49,046 bases of DNA from Bacteroidales bacterium (GTDB taxonomy: Bacteria; Bacteroidota; Bacteroidia; Bacteroidales; P3), in contig JAQVXZ010000019.1 of the NCBI GenBank assembly GCA_028708845.1, positions 1 through 49,046 on the forward strand. Direction: 5' to 3'. A model generated the notes under the pieces. The model was not told the origin of the DNA and ran no database searches. It saw only the letters and a list, made by a program, of their open reading frames with translations. The translations under genes and the position numbers were made by a program. Positions 36,874 to 45,583 of this stretch are shown here, in pieces. Each line of letters starts with the position of its first letter. The stretch's first letter is position 1.

Positions 36874-36892
36874 AGTAGTTTGATATAATAGA

Positions 36893-36932
36893 AAAAGAGG
36901 ATACAAAGTATGGTGGCTTTATATCCTCTTTT
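36893..36932 (-). terminator. Terminator after yitT-like gene
   Basis: AAAAGAGGAT (36893-36902) pairs perfectly with ATCCTCTTTT (36923-36932), with additional inner pairing (CAAAG/CTTT). On the minus strand it is followed by TTTTTCTATT. It begins 26 bases after the stop of the YitT-type gene. Confidence 0.85.
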
Positions 36933-36957
36933 GGGTATTATGAAGTAGGGTTTGAGA

Positions 36958-37893
36958 CTACTTGTCTTTCATTTCTATTTCTTTAAAGCCTTTGCCTAAG
37001 ATTTCACTGCTGTCTATTACGTTGATAAATGCATTTGGGTCTAGCTTGTGGATTCCTTCTTTTAGACGGATAAATTGTGTTCTAGATACTGTGGTGTAGA
37101 TGACTTTTCTTTCTATGCCTTTATACATTCCTATTCCATCAAAGCAGGTGCCTCCTCTATTTAGGTCATTGATAATTGCATCTCTTACTCCTTCGTAGTT
37201 ATTGGTCACTATAAATAGGGTTTTATAGGTCTTTACTCCATCAACTACAATGTCTATTAGCCTGCTTTCTATAAAGATTAGAAGGATGGAATAGATTGGC
37301 AAACGGAATTGCCCGAATGCGAAAAGGGTTGTTAGGGTGATGGTTGAGTCTACTATTAGTACTAAGGTTCCTAGGGATATTTTGGTGAATTTATTAAGTA
37401 TCATTGCTATGATATCTGATCCGCCTGAGGTTGCTCCTGACTTGAAAATTAGGCCTATTGCTAGTCCATAAATTAATCCTGCTATTAGGGTGTTGAGGAA
37501 GTAGTCGGGAACGAAGGTTAGTTGTCCTGGTTCTACATTGGTAAGGAATCCGTCGTGAATTACTGGGTCGTATCCCCAAGTTGTTTCTATTAGGAAGACA
37601 AATCCTAGGATAAGAAATGTTGAGACGACTGTTTTGATGCCAAATTTGGGTCCTAAGATCCAGGTTCCGATTAATAATAATGGTATGTCCATGCAAAATG
37701 CATAGAAACTAATCTTCCATGGCCATAGTGTGTTGAATACGTTTGCTAGACCATAGGTTCCTCCTGGTGCTAAGCGATAGGGGTTTACAAACATTACGTC
37801 GCCTACTGCAAACAAGAAGCTACCTATTAGAATAAGGAGGTATGCTTTAAACCAATTTTTCGAAAATAATTTTTCTTTTGTTGTTGTAGTCAT
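36958..37893 (-). CDS. YitT-family membrane protein
   Basis: The 311-residue protein has about five or six hydrophobic segments in its first 220 residues, with ILIGSFLFAVGDVMFVNPYR and LAPGGTYGLANVFNTLWPWK at the start and GATSGGSDIIAMILNKFTKI in the middle, the YitT/DUF161 signature. The C-terminal soluble part (YEGVRDAIINDLNRGGTCFD, ERKVIYTTVSRTQFIRLKEG) is the DUF2179 domain. Members are often called YitT family transporters, but the substrate is unknown. It is divergent from the porin-like gene and has its own promoter and terminator. Confidence 0.93.
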   Translation of the reverse strand: MTTTTKEKLFSKNWFKAYLLILIGSFLFAVGDVMFVNPYRLAPGGTYGLANVFNTLWPWKISFYAFCMDIPLLLIGTWILGPKFGIKTVVSTFLILGFVFLIETTWGYDPVIHDGFLTNVEPGQLTFVPDYFLNTLIAGLIYGLAIGLIFKSGATSGGSDIIAMILNKFTKISLGTLVLIVDSTITLTTLFAFGQFRLPIYSILLIFIESRLIDIVVDGVKTYKTLFIVTNNYEGVRDAIINDLNRGGTCFDGIGMYKGIERKVIYTTVSRTQFIRLKEGIHKLDPNAFINVIDSSEILGKGFKEIEMKDK

Positions 37894-37928
37894 TTCTTAT
37901 ATCTGTTAATTTTAACTTATTTAAGGTG

Positions 37929-37960
37929 CAAATGTAGTTATTAATATCTAATCTACCAAT
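37929..37960 (-). promoter_or_regulatory. Promoter of the yitT-like gene
   Basis: On the minus strand ATTG (37960-37957) is followed after 20 bases by TACATTTG (37936-37929). It lies about 36 bases before the ATG. Confidence 0.65.
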
Positions 37961-37992
37961 AATAAAAATATGAAAAATAAATTATTGTCTAA

Positions 37993-38025
37993 CTTGACAT
38001 ATATAAAGATATAATACTATCTTTG
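37993..38025 (+). promoter_or_regulatory. Promoter of the porin-like gene
   Basis: CTTG at 37993-37996 is followed after 21 bases by TATCTTTG at 38018-38025, a good match. The ATG lies 32 bases downstream. Together with the yitT promoter it occupies a 164-base divergent region. Confidence 0.7.
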
Positions 38026-38057
38026 CATGCTTTTATTAAAGAAGATTTTAGAGAGAA

Positions 38058-39095
38058 ATGAAGAAGATTTTAACTGTTTTTTTACTCGTCTTATCTACCT
38101 TATCTACTGTTGTTATGTCGCAAGACGTAAACCCAAAGGTTAGATTGAAGTTTAACACTCGATTTGATTTTGAGGCTCTTTCGCCTACTAATATGGATTC
38201 CTCAGCCTCATCAGGTATACATGGGAAGTTTTTTAACATTATGGTTGATGGGGAAATTAATGAGAAGTTCTCCTATAATTATCGTCAGCGTATTTCTCTT
38301 AATGCGGTTGATAATTTTCAGTTTGCAGGCAAGGATAATAAGAGTAATTTCCACCCTATTGATTGGGCATATATTAATTATAAGGTGAATAATGCTTTCA
38401 CTCTTTCTGGGGGTCAGCAAGTTATTCAGATTGGCGGTTGGGAATATGATTATGCTCCAATTGATCAGTATTTTTGGTCAGATTTTTGGAATAATGTTTA
38501 TTGTTATGAACTTGGTGCTATGATTAATTATACCTCTAAGGATAGGAATCATAATCTTGGCTTTCAAATCTCTAACTCTCCGTTTTCTACTAAGAAGTTT
38601 TCTAGTCTCTATGCCTATAACCTAATTTGGTATGGGAATATGGACTGGTTTAAAACGATTTATTCGGTTAATATGATTGAATATGAGAAGGGTCATTTCA
38701 TTAATTATATTGTTCTTGGTAATAAGTTTACATTTGGAGGTTTTACTTTGGAACTTGACTTAATAAATAGAGCCTCTGGTGAGCAGAAGAATTTCTTTGC
38801 AGATTATTCTATTATTGGAGATGCTACTTATAGTTTTAATAATAGGTTTAATGCTTTTATTAAGGCAGGTTATGATGAAAATTTAGCTCAAAGTTCAAAT
38901 GCTGCATTTGTTTATGATAGATATGTTGTGCCTGGAACTAAGTATTTGTATTATGGTGCTGGGCTTGAATACTTCCCTATTAAGGATAAGAAAGACGTAA
39001 GGGTGCATGCATACTGGACTAGTAATAATGCTGATGTTAAATATAATATGTTTAATGTTGGGGTTACTTGGCAGATGAAGGTTTTGGAAAGATAG
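38058..39095 (+). CDS. Porin-like outer-membrane beta-barrel protein
   Basis: The 345-residue protein starts with a signal peptide (ILTVFLLVLSTLSTVVMSQ). The rest is built of alternating strands rich in aromatic residues, such as NYKVNNAFTLSGGQQVIQIG and NKFTFGGFTLELDLINRASG, and ends with GVTWQMKVLER, consistent with an outer-membrane barrel. It looks most like the OprO/OprP-type phosphate-selective porin group, which is a fold-level similarity. A substrate cannot be named. The next gene starts 30 bases downstream and is probably in the same operon. Confidence 0.8.
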   Translation: MKKILTVFLLVLSTLSTVVMSQDVNPKVRLKFNTRFDFEALSPTNMDSSASSGIHGKFFNIMVDGEINEKFSYNYRQRISLNAVDNFQFAGKDNKSNFHPIDWAYINYKVNNAFTLSGGQQVIQIGGWEYDYAPIDQYFWSDFWNNVYCYELGAMINYTSKDRNHNLGFQISNSPFSTKKFSSLYAYNLIWYGNMDWFKTIYSVNMIEYEKGHFINYIVLGNKFTFGGFTLELDLINRASGEQKNFFADYSIIGDATYSFNNRFNAFIKAGYDENLAQSSNAAFVYDRYVVPGTKYLYYGAGLEYFPIKDKKDVRVHAYWTSNNADVKYNMFNVGVTWQMKVLER

Positions 39096-39125
39096 TTAGT
39101 ATACAATAGTTATAAAAAATAGAAT

Positions 39126-40268
39126 ATGAATTTCAAATCATTAAAGTTCTTAACACAGAGGAGAATTGAGGCAGTAGTTTTCCTAGTTATCTTTTTCGGA
39201 ATGTTTGGTTATATTAGCAATATAATGGGTTTGCCAAATATGCTAAACACAATAATGCAAACTTCTTACCACTTATTAATGGAAACTGTTCTATATATAA
39301 TGGGTATTACTGTTTTGTCAGGTGCCTTAGGTAAGTTATTAACAGAGTTTGGCGTTGTTCGATTAATTGAAGTTGCTTTAAAGCCACTGATGAAACCACT
39401 TTATAATTTGCCAGGCGTTGCTGCCTTAGGAGGAATACTTACTTTTCTTTCCGATAACCCTGCTATCATTTCGCTTGCTAAGGATAAAAACTTCAGCCAA
39501 TACTTTAAGAAATACCAATTGATTTCCCTTACAAACTTCGGCACTGCCTTTGGAATGGGCTTAGTTGTAATTATATTTATGGCAGGTAGAGGATTTGCTT
39601 CTGCTGCGATGGTTGGACTAGCTGGAGCTGTTATTGGTAGCTTAATTTCAACAAGGATTATGCAAAAGATGATACTTAGATCATATCCTGAACTTGAAGA
39701 AGGTGAAAATGGTGATGGTGATGAACAAAGAATTTGTTTTAGATCAGAGGGTAGTATTTTCTTAAGAGTTTTAAACTCTGTGCTTGATGGCGGAAAGACT
39801 GGTGTTGATTTAGGTCTTGCTATTATTCCTGGAGTTCTAATTATCTCAACCTTTGTTATGATGCTTACCTTTGGACCTTCAGCAGAGGGATTCACGGGCA
39901 GTGCTTATGAGGGTATTGCAATACTTCCTCATCTTGCTGGAAAGATTGGCTTTGTTTTTGAATGGCTATTTGGTTTCACAAGCCCAGAACTTATTGCTTT
40001 TCCAATGACTTCACTTGGAGCAGTTGGTGCAGCACTTGGTTTGGTTCCTAAGTTCCAGGAAGCTGGACTAATTGATGCAAATGCTATTGCAGTTTTCACC
40101 GCAATGGGAATGTGTTGGAGTGGTTATTTAAGCACACATACAGCAATGCTCGACTCACTTGGATACAGAAAACTAACAGGTAAAGCAATTATATCTCACA
40201 CAATTGGAGGATTGTTTGCAGGAATATCAGCACACTGGTTATTTGTGCTTTTTAGCGTTATATTCTAA
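39126..40268 (+). CDS. Gate-domain membrane protein (CD0519/CD1768-type)
   Basis: The 380-residue protein contains about eight to ten hydrophobic segments and two related halves that both hold the nucleoside-recognition (gate) motif, such as MGITVLSGALGKLLTEFGVV and VALKPLMKPLYNLPGVAALG in the first. I recognise the layout of the CD0519/CD1768 family membrane proteins, whose transport substrate is not established. No nucleoside kinase, phosphorylase or amino acid enzyme lies next to it; the only partner is the porin-like gene upstream. Confidence is good for the fold and low for function. Confidence 0.8.
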   Translation: MNFKSLKFLTQRRIEAVVFLVIFFGMFGYISNIMGLPNMLNTIMQTSYHLLMETVLYIMGITVLSGALGKLLTEFGVVRLIEVALKPLMKPLYNLPGVAALGGILTFLSDNPAIISLAKDKNFSQYFKKYQLISLTNFGTAFGMGLVVIIFMAGRGFASAAMVGLAGAVIGSLISTRIMQKMILRSYPELEEGENGDGDEQRICFRSEGSIFLRVLNSVLDGGKTGVDLGLAIIPGVLIISTFVMMLTFGPSAEGFTGSAYEGIAILPHLAGKIGFVFEWLFGFTSPELIAFPMTSLGAVGAALGLVPKFQEAGLIDANAIAVFTAMGMCWSGYLSTHTAMLDSLGYRKLTGKAIISHTIGGLFAGISAHWLFVLFSVIF

Positions 40269-40295
40269 GAAATACTATTTTAGATTATCACTTTC

Positions 40296-41153
40296 TTATA
40301 GCTTTTTCAAGCATTCTTTCAGGCTATCTTCCCAATGAGGAATAGTTATTGAAAGAAGGTCTTTGATTGGTTGTTTATCTAAAACGCTATAAGAAGGTCT
40401 TGGTGCTGGAGAAGGGAACTGATTAGAAACAATAGGATTAACCGTACATTTCAATTTCTTTAATTCCATTATCTTTTTAGCAAAATCGTACCAGCTACAT
40501 ACTCCTTCGTTTGTATAATGAAGGGTTTCAGAGGTAAATGAATCTAGCTTACCCACCATTGCCATAATAGCCCTTGCCAAATCCACTGCATAAGTAGGAC
40601 TGCCAACCTGGTCGTAAACCACATTTACATTTTCACTCTTTCCTCCTACATTAATCATTGTTTTAACAAAGTTTGTCCCAAATTCAGAATATAACCACGC
40701 TGTTCTAATTATTGCATAACAAGAATGGCTATTTTTAATATTTTCTTCACCCTCTAGCTTAGTCATACCATAAATTGAACTAGGAACAGTGTCAGTATCT
40801 AATGGATGTATTGGAGTGTTTTTTGTATTTCCAAAAACATAATCTGTGGAGATATGGATTAAGCCCATATCTCTTTTTTCTGATTCTATTGCAAGATAAA
40901 GAGGAGCCATAGAATTTAACTCTCTTGCTTTTTCTATATCTGTTTCTGCTTTGTCAACCGCAGTATAGGCAGCGCAGTTAATTATTGCAAAAAAAGGTTT
41001 CGTATCTAAGTAATTTGAAATATCATCTTGTGAGGTGACATCTAAATCTTGATAATCTGTAAATTCTAATTGGTAGTCTGGGTAATCTTTAGCTATTTTC
41101 TTTAAAGAACTACCTAACTGACCATTTCCTCCTGTTACTAATATTGTTTTCAT
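40296..41153 (-). CDS. rfbD: dTDP-4-dehydrorhamnose reductase
   Basis: RfbD makes dTDP-L-rhamnose by NAD(P)H-dependent reduction of the 4-keto sugar. The short-chain dehydrogenase core is visible: GGNGQLGSSLKKIAKD at the N-terminus, INCAAYTAVDKAETDIEKAR, STDYVFGNTKNTP, and the catalytic Tyr-x3-Lys in SIYGMTKLEGEE. The length of 285 residues is normal. rfbA, rfbB and rfbC are not nearby; ugd is the adjacent upstream gene. Together they suggest supply of activated sugars for surface glycans. A related 4-ketoreductase specificity cannot be excluded. Confidence 0.93.
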   Translation of the reverse strand: MKTILVTGGNGQLGSSLKKIAKDYPDYQLEFTDYQDLDVTSQDDISNYLDTKPFFAIINCAAYTAVDKAETDIEKARELNSMAPLYLAIESEKRDMGLIHISTDYVFGNTKNTPIHPLDTDTVPSSIYGMTKLEGEENIKNSHSCYAIIRTAWLYSEFGTNFVKTMINVGGKSENVNVVYDQVGSPTYAVDLARAIMAMVGKLDSFTSETLHYTNEGVCSWYDFAKKIMELKKLKCTVNPIVSNQFPSPAPRPSYSVLDKQPIKDLLSITIPHWEDSLKECLKKL

Positions 41154-41157
41154 AGTC

Positions 41158-42474
41158 TTATTTTGTTCCTATCCCTTCGTAGTAAAAACCCAATGCTCTC
41201 ATTTCGTTCCCATCATATATGTTTCTACCATCCAAAAGGATTAATTTATTCATTTTTTCTTTAACTCTATCCCATTTTGGCAAACGGAATTCTTTCCACT
41301 CTGTCAAAAGCAATAGTGCATCTGCATTTTCAACCACCTCATATTCATCCTGACAGTATTCTAAATCAAGATTAATTAATCTTCTCTTAGTTTCTTCCAT
41401 CGCAATTGGGTCGTACACCCTAATCTTACAGCCTTGTTTCGATAAAGCATTTAAGATATAAAGTGATGGAGCCTCTCTCATATCATCTGTTTCTGGCTTG
41501 AAAGATAAGCCCCAAATAGCAATTGTTTTACCAGTTAAATCTGGATAGATTGCTTTTAGTTTATTAAATAGAACTAGCTTTTGTTCGTTGTTTCTTTCTT
41601 CAGCAGCTTTCACAAGTTTTAACTCAATGCCGTTTTCAAGTCCTGTTTTATATAGTGCCTTAACATCTTTTGGAAAACAGCTACCGCCATAACCTATGCC
41701 AGAATAAAGAAATTTATTACCAATTCTTGGGTCGCTTCCTATCCCTCTTCTAACCATATTTACATTTGCACCAACCTTTTCGCATAGGTTAGCCATCTCA
41801 TTCATAAAGCTTATCCTTACAGCAAGCATTGCATTTGCAGCATATTTTGTCATCTCAGCTGATGGAACATCCATATAAATAACATTATGTCCATTAAGAG
41901 TAAAAGGTTTATATAGGCGATTCATTATCTCTTCTGCCTTTTCAGACTCAAGTCCAACAACAATTCTATCTGGGGAAAGGAAATCACTAACAGCATTCCC
42001 TTCCTTTAAGAATTCAGGGTTTGAAGCTATATCGAAATCAATATTCTTTCCTCTCTTATCTAGCTCCTCTTGTATAACCTGCTTAACCTTTTGTGCAGTG
42101 CCAACAGGGACAGTACTCTTTGTTACAACCAAACAATAGTGATTCATATTCTGACCAATTTGTTTGGCTACATCTAAAACATATTTAAGGTCAGCACTAC
42201 CATCTTCATCGGGTGGAGTTCCCACGGCAGAGAAAATAACATCAGCCTCTTCAATGCACTCCGATAAATTGGTTGAGAACTTTAACCTACCCTTAGCAAC
42301 ATTCTTTTCAATAAGTTCATCTAAGCCTGGTTCATAGATTGGAGATATTCCTTTATTAAGGTTCTCAATTTTATTCTCGTCAATATCAACACAAATAACA
42401 TCGATACCCATTTCGGCAAAACAAGTACCTGTCACTAGTCCTACATATCCTGTTCCAACTATTACTGCTCTCAT
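41158..42474 (-). CDS. ugd: UDP-glucose 6-dehydrogenase
   Basis: The enzyme oxidises UDP-glucose to UDP-glucuronate in two NAD-dependent steps. The N-terminal Rossmann motif GTGYVGLVTGTCFAEMG, the KSTVPVGTAQKVK stretch and the catalytic cysteine in GIGYGGSCFPKDVKALYKTG are present, followed by the C-terminal SFKPETDDMREAPSLYILNA. The length of 438 residues is right. It could be a related UDP-sugar dehydrogenase, but the residues favour Ugd. rfbD starts 4 bases downstream. Confidence 0.95.
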   Translation of the reverse strand: MRAVIVGTGYVGLVTGTCFAEMGIDVICVDIDENKIENLNKGISPIYEPGLDELIEKNVAKGRLKFSTNLSECIEEADVIFSAVGTPPDEDGSADLKYVLDVAKQIGQNMNHYCLVVTKSTVPVGTAQKVKQVIQEELDKRGKNIDFDIASNPEFLKEGNAVSDFLSPDRIVVGLESEKAEEIMNRLYKPFTLNGHNVIYMDVPSAEMTKYAANAMLAVRISFMNEMANLCEKVGANVNMVRRGIGSDPRIGNKFLYSGIGYGGSCFPKDVKALYKTGLENGIELKLVKAAEERNNEQKLVLFNKLKAIYPDLTGKTIAIWGLSFKPETDDMREAPSLYILNALSKQGCKIRVYDPIAMEETKRRLINLDLEYCQDEYEVVENADALLLLTEWKEFRLPKWDRVKEKMNKLILLDGRNIYDGNEMRALGFYYEGIGTK

Positions 42475-42493
42475 TATATATATGTTTTATTAT

Positions 42494-43876
42494 TTAGAAT
42501 TTACCACCTATCCATCTTACTAAGTCGTTACCATTTGCATAAATAAGAAGTGTGAAAAGAAGAATCATACCCACCATTTGTGCTCTTTCAAGAAACTTAT
42601 CTCCTGGTTTTCTTCTTGTTATCATTTCCCAAAGTGTGAACATAACGTGTCCTCCGTCAAGTCCTGGTATTGGAAGAATATTCATAAATGCTAAAATTAT
42701 TGAAAGGAAAGCTGTCATTTGCCAAAATATTGGCCAGCTCCAAGAAGCAGGGAATAGGTTACCAATTGTACCAAACCCACCAAGTTGAGATGCCCCTTCT
42801 TTTGAGAATACAAACTTAAATTGCTTTACATAGTTTACTAAGGTTTCTGTTCCTTGAGCAATACCAGCTGGAATTGATTCAAAGAAACCATACGATATTT
42901 CTTTGGTTGGGAAGATTAGATAAGGACTTCTTGCTACTGCACCAATTTTACCATTATCATCAAGATTAAGCAAAACAGATTGAGCAGTATTATTACGATA
43001 AAAATCTACTCTTACTTCTTTTGATTTATATTTTGATATTTCTCCAACAAAGTCTGTAAATGTTTGAGTTTCTACTCCGTTAATTCCAACAATACTATCC
43101 CCTATTTCCATACCAGATTTTTGAGCAATTGAGCCTATTGCAAAATTGTCAATAACAAATGGGAAACGAGGTGCAGCAAATAACTTAGCATTTGCAGCAA
43201 TCATTTGTTTTGAAAAATCCTTAGGTAAATCTATCTTAATTGTTTCTAAACCTCTTCGTATTGTACATGTTGGTGATTCGTCTAATAATAGCTTCTCAAC
43301 TGCATCTTGCATTTCATAAACAGGCTTAGCATTAACTGCCAATATTATATCTCCATTTTGAAAACCATTCTTTAAGGCTACATCGGTATAATCGTAACCC
43401 ATGGTTGCATTTTGAATAGGAAGAGTTTCTTTTCCCCAAGCAAATAGCATCATTGAGAAAATAATAAGAGCACCTACGAAGTTCATTATCACACCACCAA
43501 GGACAATTAAAAGCCTTTGCCAAGCTGGTTTTGAGCGGTATTCCCAAGGATTAACCTCAGAAGGAAGCTGGTCAGCAGATGTTGTATTTTCGTCTATCAT
43601 GCCTGAAATTGCACAATAACCTCCAAGTGGCACCCAACCAATTCCCCATTCTGTATGGTCTGGTTCGGTCTCAAAACTATCTGGAGACTTCTTAGAGAAC
43701 CAACTTAAATTCCATTTTCCTTTTACCTTCTTAGCTCTTAGGATTGAGAAATAAGGGTTAAAGAAAAGATAGAACTTATCTACTCTTGTCTTAAATAGTC
43801 TTGCAAATAAATAATGCCCTAATTCGTGAATAAATACTAAAAGCGATAATGATACTAATAATGCTAATATTTTCAT
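42494..43876 (-). CDS. rseP: Site-2 protease RseP
   Basis: RseP is a membrane-embedded metalloprotease that cuts anti-sigma factors and signal peptide remnants. The zinc motif HELGH is at residues 17-21 in the first hydrophobic segment, and the second motif is NILPIPGLDGGHVMF near the C-terminus. A PDZ-like region occupies the middle (about residues 215-290, GSIAQKSGMEIGDSIVGING). The length of 460 residues is normal. It lies 50 bases after dxr, the same pairing as in many bacteria. Confidence 0.96.
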   Translation of the reverse strand: MKILALLVSLSLLVFIHELGHYLFARLFKTRVDKFYLFFNPYFSILRAKKVKGKWNLSWFSKKSPDSFETEPDHTEWGIGWVPLGGYCAISGMIDENTTSADQLPSEVNPWEYRSKPAWQRLLIVLGGVIMNFVGALIIFSMMLFAWGKETLPIQNATMGYDYTDVALKNGFQNGDIILAVNAKPVYEMQDAVEKLLLDESPTCTIRRGLETIKIDLPKDFSKQMIAANAKLFAAPRFPFVIDNFAIGSIAQKSGMEIGDSIVGINGVETQTFTDFVGEISKYKSKEVRVDFYRNNTAQSVLLNLDDNGKIGAVARSPYLIFPTKEISYGFFESIPAGIAQGTETLVNYVKQFKFVFSKEGASQLGGFGTIGNLFPASWSWPIFWQMTAFLSIILAFMNILPIPGLDGGHVMFTLWEMITRRKPGDKFLERAQMVGMILLFTLLIYANGNDLVRWIGGKF

Positions 43877-43926
43877 TGTTTATTTTGTGTGTTTATTTTT
43901 TATTTTGTGTTTAAGTTTTTGGTTTT

Positions 43927-45084
43927 TTATTTTAAATATAACGAGCTTAATTCTCTTCGAACTTCATTGTCTGTGTCAAAAAGGTTATTAACGTCTGGCT
44001 TGAGTATAAAATTGTATTTATCCATTGCCTCCTCAATAACATTAGCAATATCCAAGAAGCCTATATTCCCTTTTAAGAAACTTTCAACCGCTATTTCATT
44101 TGCAACATTCATAATAGTTGGAAGATTACCTCCTTTTTCAATTGCCTTATATGCCAAGCCCAAACATCTAAATCCTTCGTAGTCTGGCTTTTCAAATGTG
44201 AGGTTAGGATAGTTGAATATATCGAACTTAGGGAAATTGGTTTTCAAACGCTCAGGATAAGATAATGCATATTGAATAGGTAACTTCATATCAGCAAGTC
44301 CTAACTGTGCTTTAACCGAACCATCTTCAAATTCAACCATTGAGTGAATGATTGATTGCGGATGAACAACAGCCTCTATTTTCTTTGCATCTAAATTAAA
44401 TAACCACTTTGCTTCAATAACCTCTAAGCCTTTATTCATAAGGGTTGCAGAGTCAATAGTAACTTTCTTTCCCATTACCCAATTAGGATGTTTTAGGGCT
44501 TGCTCTGGGGTAACCTTTGCCAAGAAATCCTTCGACTTCCCTCTAAATGGTCCACCTGATGCAGTAAGAATAATTTTCTCTATTTTGTTGTAAAACTCTC
44601 CTGCCAAACACTGAAAAATAGCTGAGTGTTCGGAATCAACAGGAATTATTGGTACATTGTTCTGGGCTGCAAGCTTTGTTACAAGCTCTCCTGCCACAAC
44701 AAGTGTTTCTTTGTTCGATAATGCTACTGGTTTCTTAGCCTCAATTGCTTTTAGGGTTGGGCGAAGTCCTGCAAAACCCACAAGAGCCATAATCACAATA
44801 TCTACAGATTCCATTTGAACCACATCTTCTATTGACTCTGAACCTGCAAATACTTTTATGTCGGTTGAAGCAAGTGCTTCCTTAACCTTTAAATACTGAC
44901 TCTTATCTGCAATAACAACACAGTTAGGATCAAACTCTAGGGCTTGTTCTATTAGCAAATCAGCCTGAGTGTTTGCAGTTAATACCTCAACAGAAAACCT
45001 CTCCTTATGGTGTCTGATTACCTCCAAGGTTTGTTTCCCTATTGAACCTGTTGAGCCTATAATTGCAACTCTTTTTTCTTCCAT
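43927..45084 (-). CDS. dxr: 1-deoxy-D-xylulose 5-phosphate reductoisomerase
   Basis: Dxr carries out the second step of the MEP pathway to isoprenoids using NADPH. The cofactor motif GSTGSIGKQTLEVI is at the N-terminus. The catalytic region reads VDSEHSAIFQCLAGE, LTASGGPF, and HPNWVMGKKVTIDSATLMNK followed by GLEVIEAKWLF; this is the metal- and substrate-binding set. The length of 385 residues is standard. It is upstream of rseP and downstream of the short M23-like N-terminal protein. Confidence 0.98.
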   Translation of the reverse strand: MEEKRVAIIGSTGSIGKQTLEVIRHHKERFSVEVLTANTQADLLIEQALEFDPNCVVIADKSQYLKVKEALASTDIKVFAGSESIEDVVQMESVDIVIMALVGFAGLRPTLKAIEAKKPVALSNKETLVVAGELVTKLAAQNNVPIIPVDSEHSAIFQCLAGEFYNKIEKIILTASGGPFRGKSKDFLAKVTPEQALKHPNWVMGKKVTIDSATLMNKGLEVIEAKWLFNLDAKKIEAVVHPQSIIHSMVEFEDGSVKAQLGLADMKLPIQYALSYPERLKTNFPKFDIFNYPNLTFEKPDYEGFRCLGLAYKAIEKGGNLPTIMNVANEIAVESFLKGNIGFLDIANVIEEAMDKYNFILKPDVNNLFDTDNEVRRELSSLYLK

Positions 45085-45122
45085 ATTATAGTTTAAACTA
45101 ATAGTTAATTCTTGGTCTGATT

Positions 45123-45581
45123 CTATTCGAAAGAAAGCCTAAGTAGTGAATCTGCCTTTGAACGCTCGAGTTGAATATTATCATAATTCTTTAAGCTATC
45201 AATTGTTACAAAATTCAAATCTGGCACATCTTCTCCCAAAACCACCATTCTTATATTATTTAGCATTAATTCCTGCTGAGAAATAACTTTTGTTAATGAG
45301 TCTATTTTTTCTGCATTCTTATATGCTTGTTTTTCCATTTCAGCATTTGTATAGCCTGGTATATATTCTCTAAGTGGAGTAAAAGCAATTAGTACAATTG
45401 TTAGTAGGATTAAGACTATTATTCCTAAACCCACAAAGGTAAAAAGATTAACAGCCGTTAGTTTTAAGGTAAACTTCTCAGTAAATGTTTCTGAGTCCAT
45501 CACTATCAAACGGTGCTTATGCTTGAGTTGAGGATAAAACCTCTTCCACTTTCTAATTCCTCTTTTTAGCTTCGTACTCAT
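45123..45581 (-). CDS. Membrane-anchored protein resembling the N-terminus of M23 peptidases, without the peptidase domain
   Basis: The 152-residue protein has a basic start, the region HRLIVMDSETFTEKFTLKL, one membrane helix (about residues 45-68, FVGLGIIVLILLTIVLIAFT) and then PLREYIPGYTNAEMEKQAYK, which I recognise from Bacteroidota M23-family metallopeptidases that lie beside dxr. In those proteins a C-terminal M23 domain follows. Here the gene stops soon after a short coiled segment (LERSKADSLLRLSFE), leaving no HxH or HxxxD zinc motif. Only 38 bases separate it from dxr, so the missing domain is not hidden next to it. It may be a natural short form or a truncated gene. Confidence 0.8.
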   Translation of the reverse strand: MSTKLKRGIRKWKRFYPQLKHKHRLIVMDSETFTEKFTLKLTAVNLFTFVGLGIIVLILLTIVLIAFTPLREYIPGYTNAEMEKQAYKNAEKIDSLTKVISQQELMLNNIRMVVLGEDVPDLNFVTIDSLKNYDNIQLERSKADSLLRLSFE

Positions 45582-45583
45582 CC

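Larger units (their letters stand above)
36368..36957. other. Gene-poor 590-base region with short repeats
   Basis: No convincing gene was found. From about 36732 to 36873 the sequence is a repeat zone with periods of 21-22 bases, described separately. A 30-codon frame at 36796-36888 is made of that repeat. Before it, 36430-36730 is A/T-rich sequence in which I recognise nothing. The right end holds the YitT terminator. Confidence 0.7.

Noticed and set aside
39401-39895. Minus-strand 164-codon open frame inside the gate-domain gene
   Set aside because: It is antisense to a well-supported membrane protein and its Pro/Ser/Ile-rich translation matches no pattern of a real protein.
40269-40295. 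Shared terminator between the convergent gate-domain and rfbD genes
   Set aside because: Only a weak AAGAAA/TTTCTT pairing with a long loop could be drawn, so no terminator is called.
45085-45122. M23 catalytic domain in another frame after the short protein
   Set aside because: Only 38 bases lie between the stop and the dxr start, too short for any domain.
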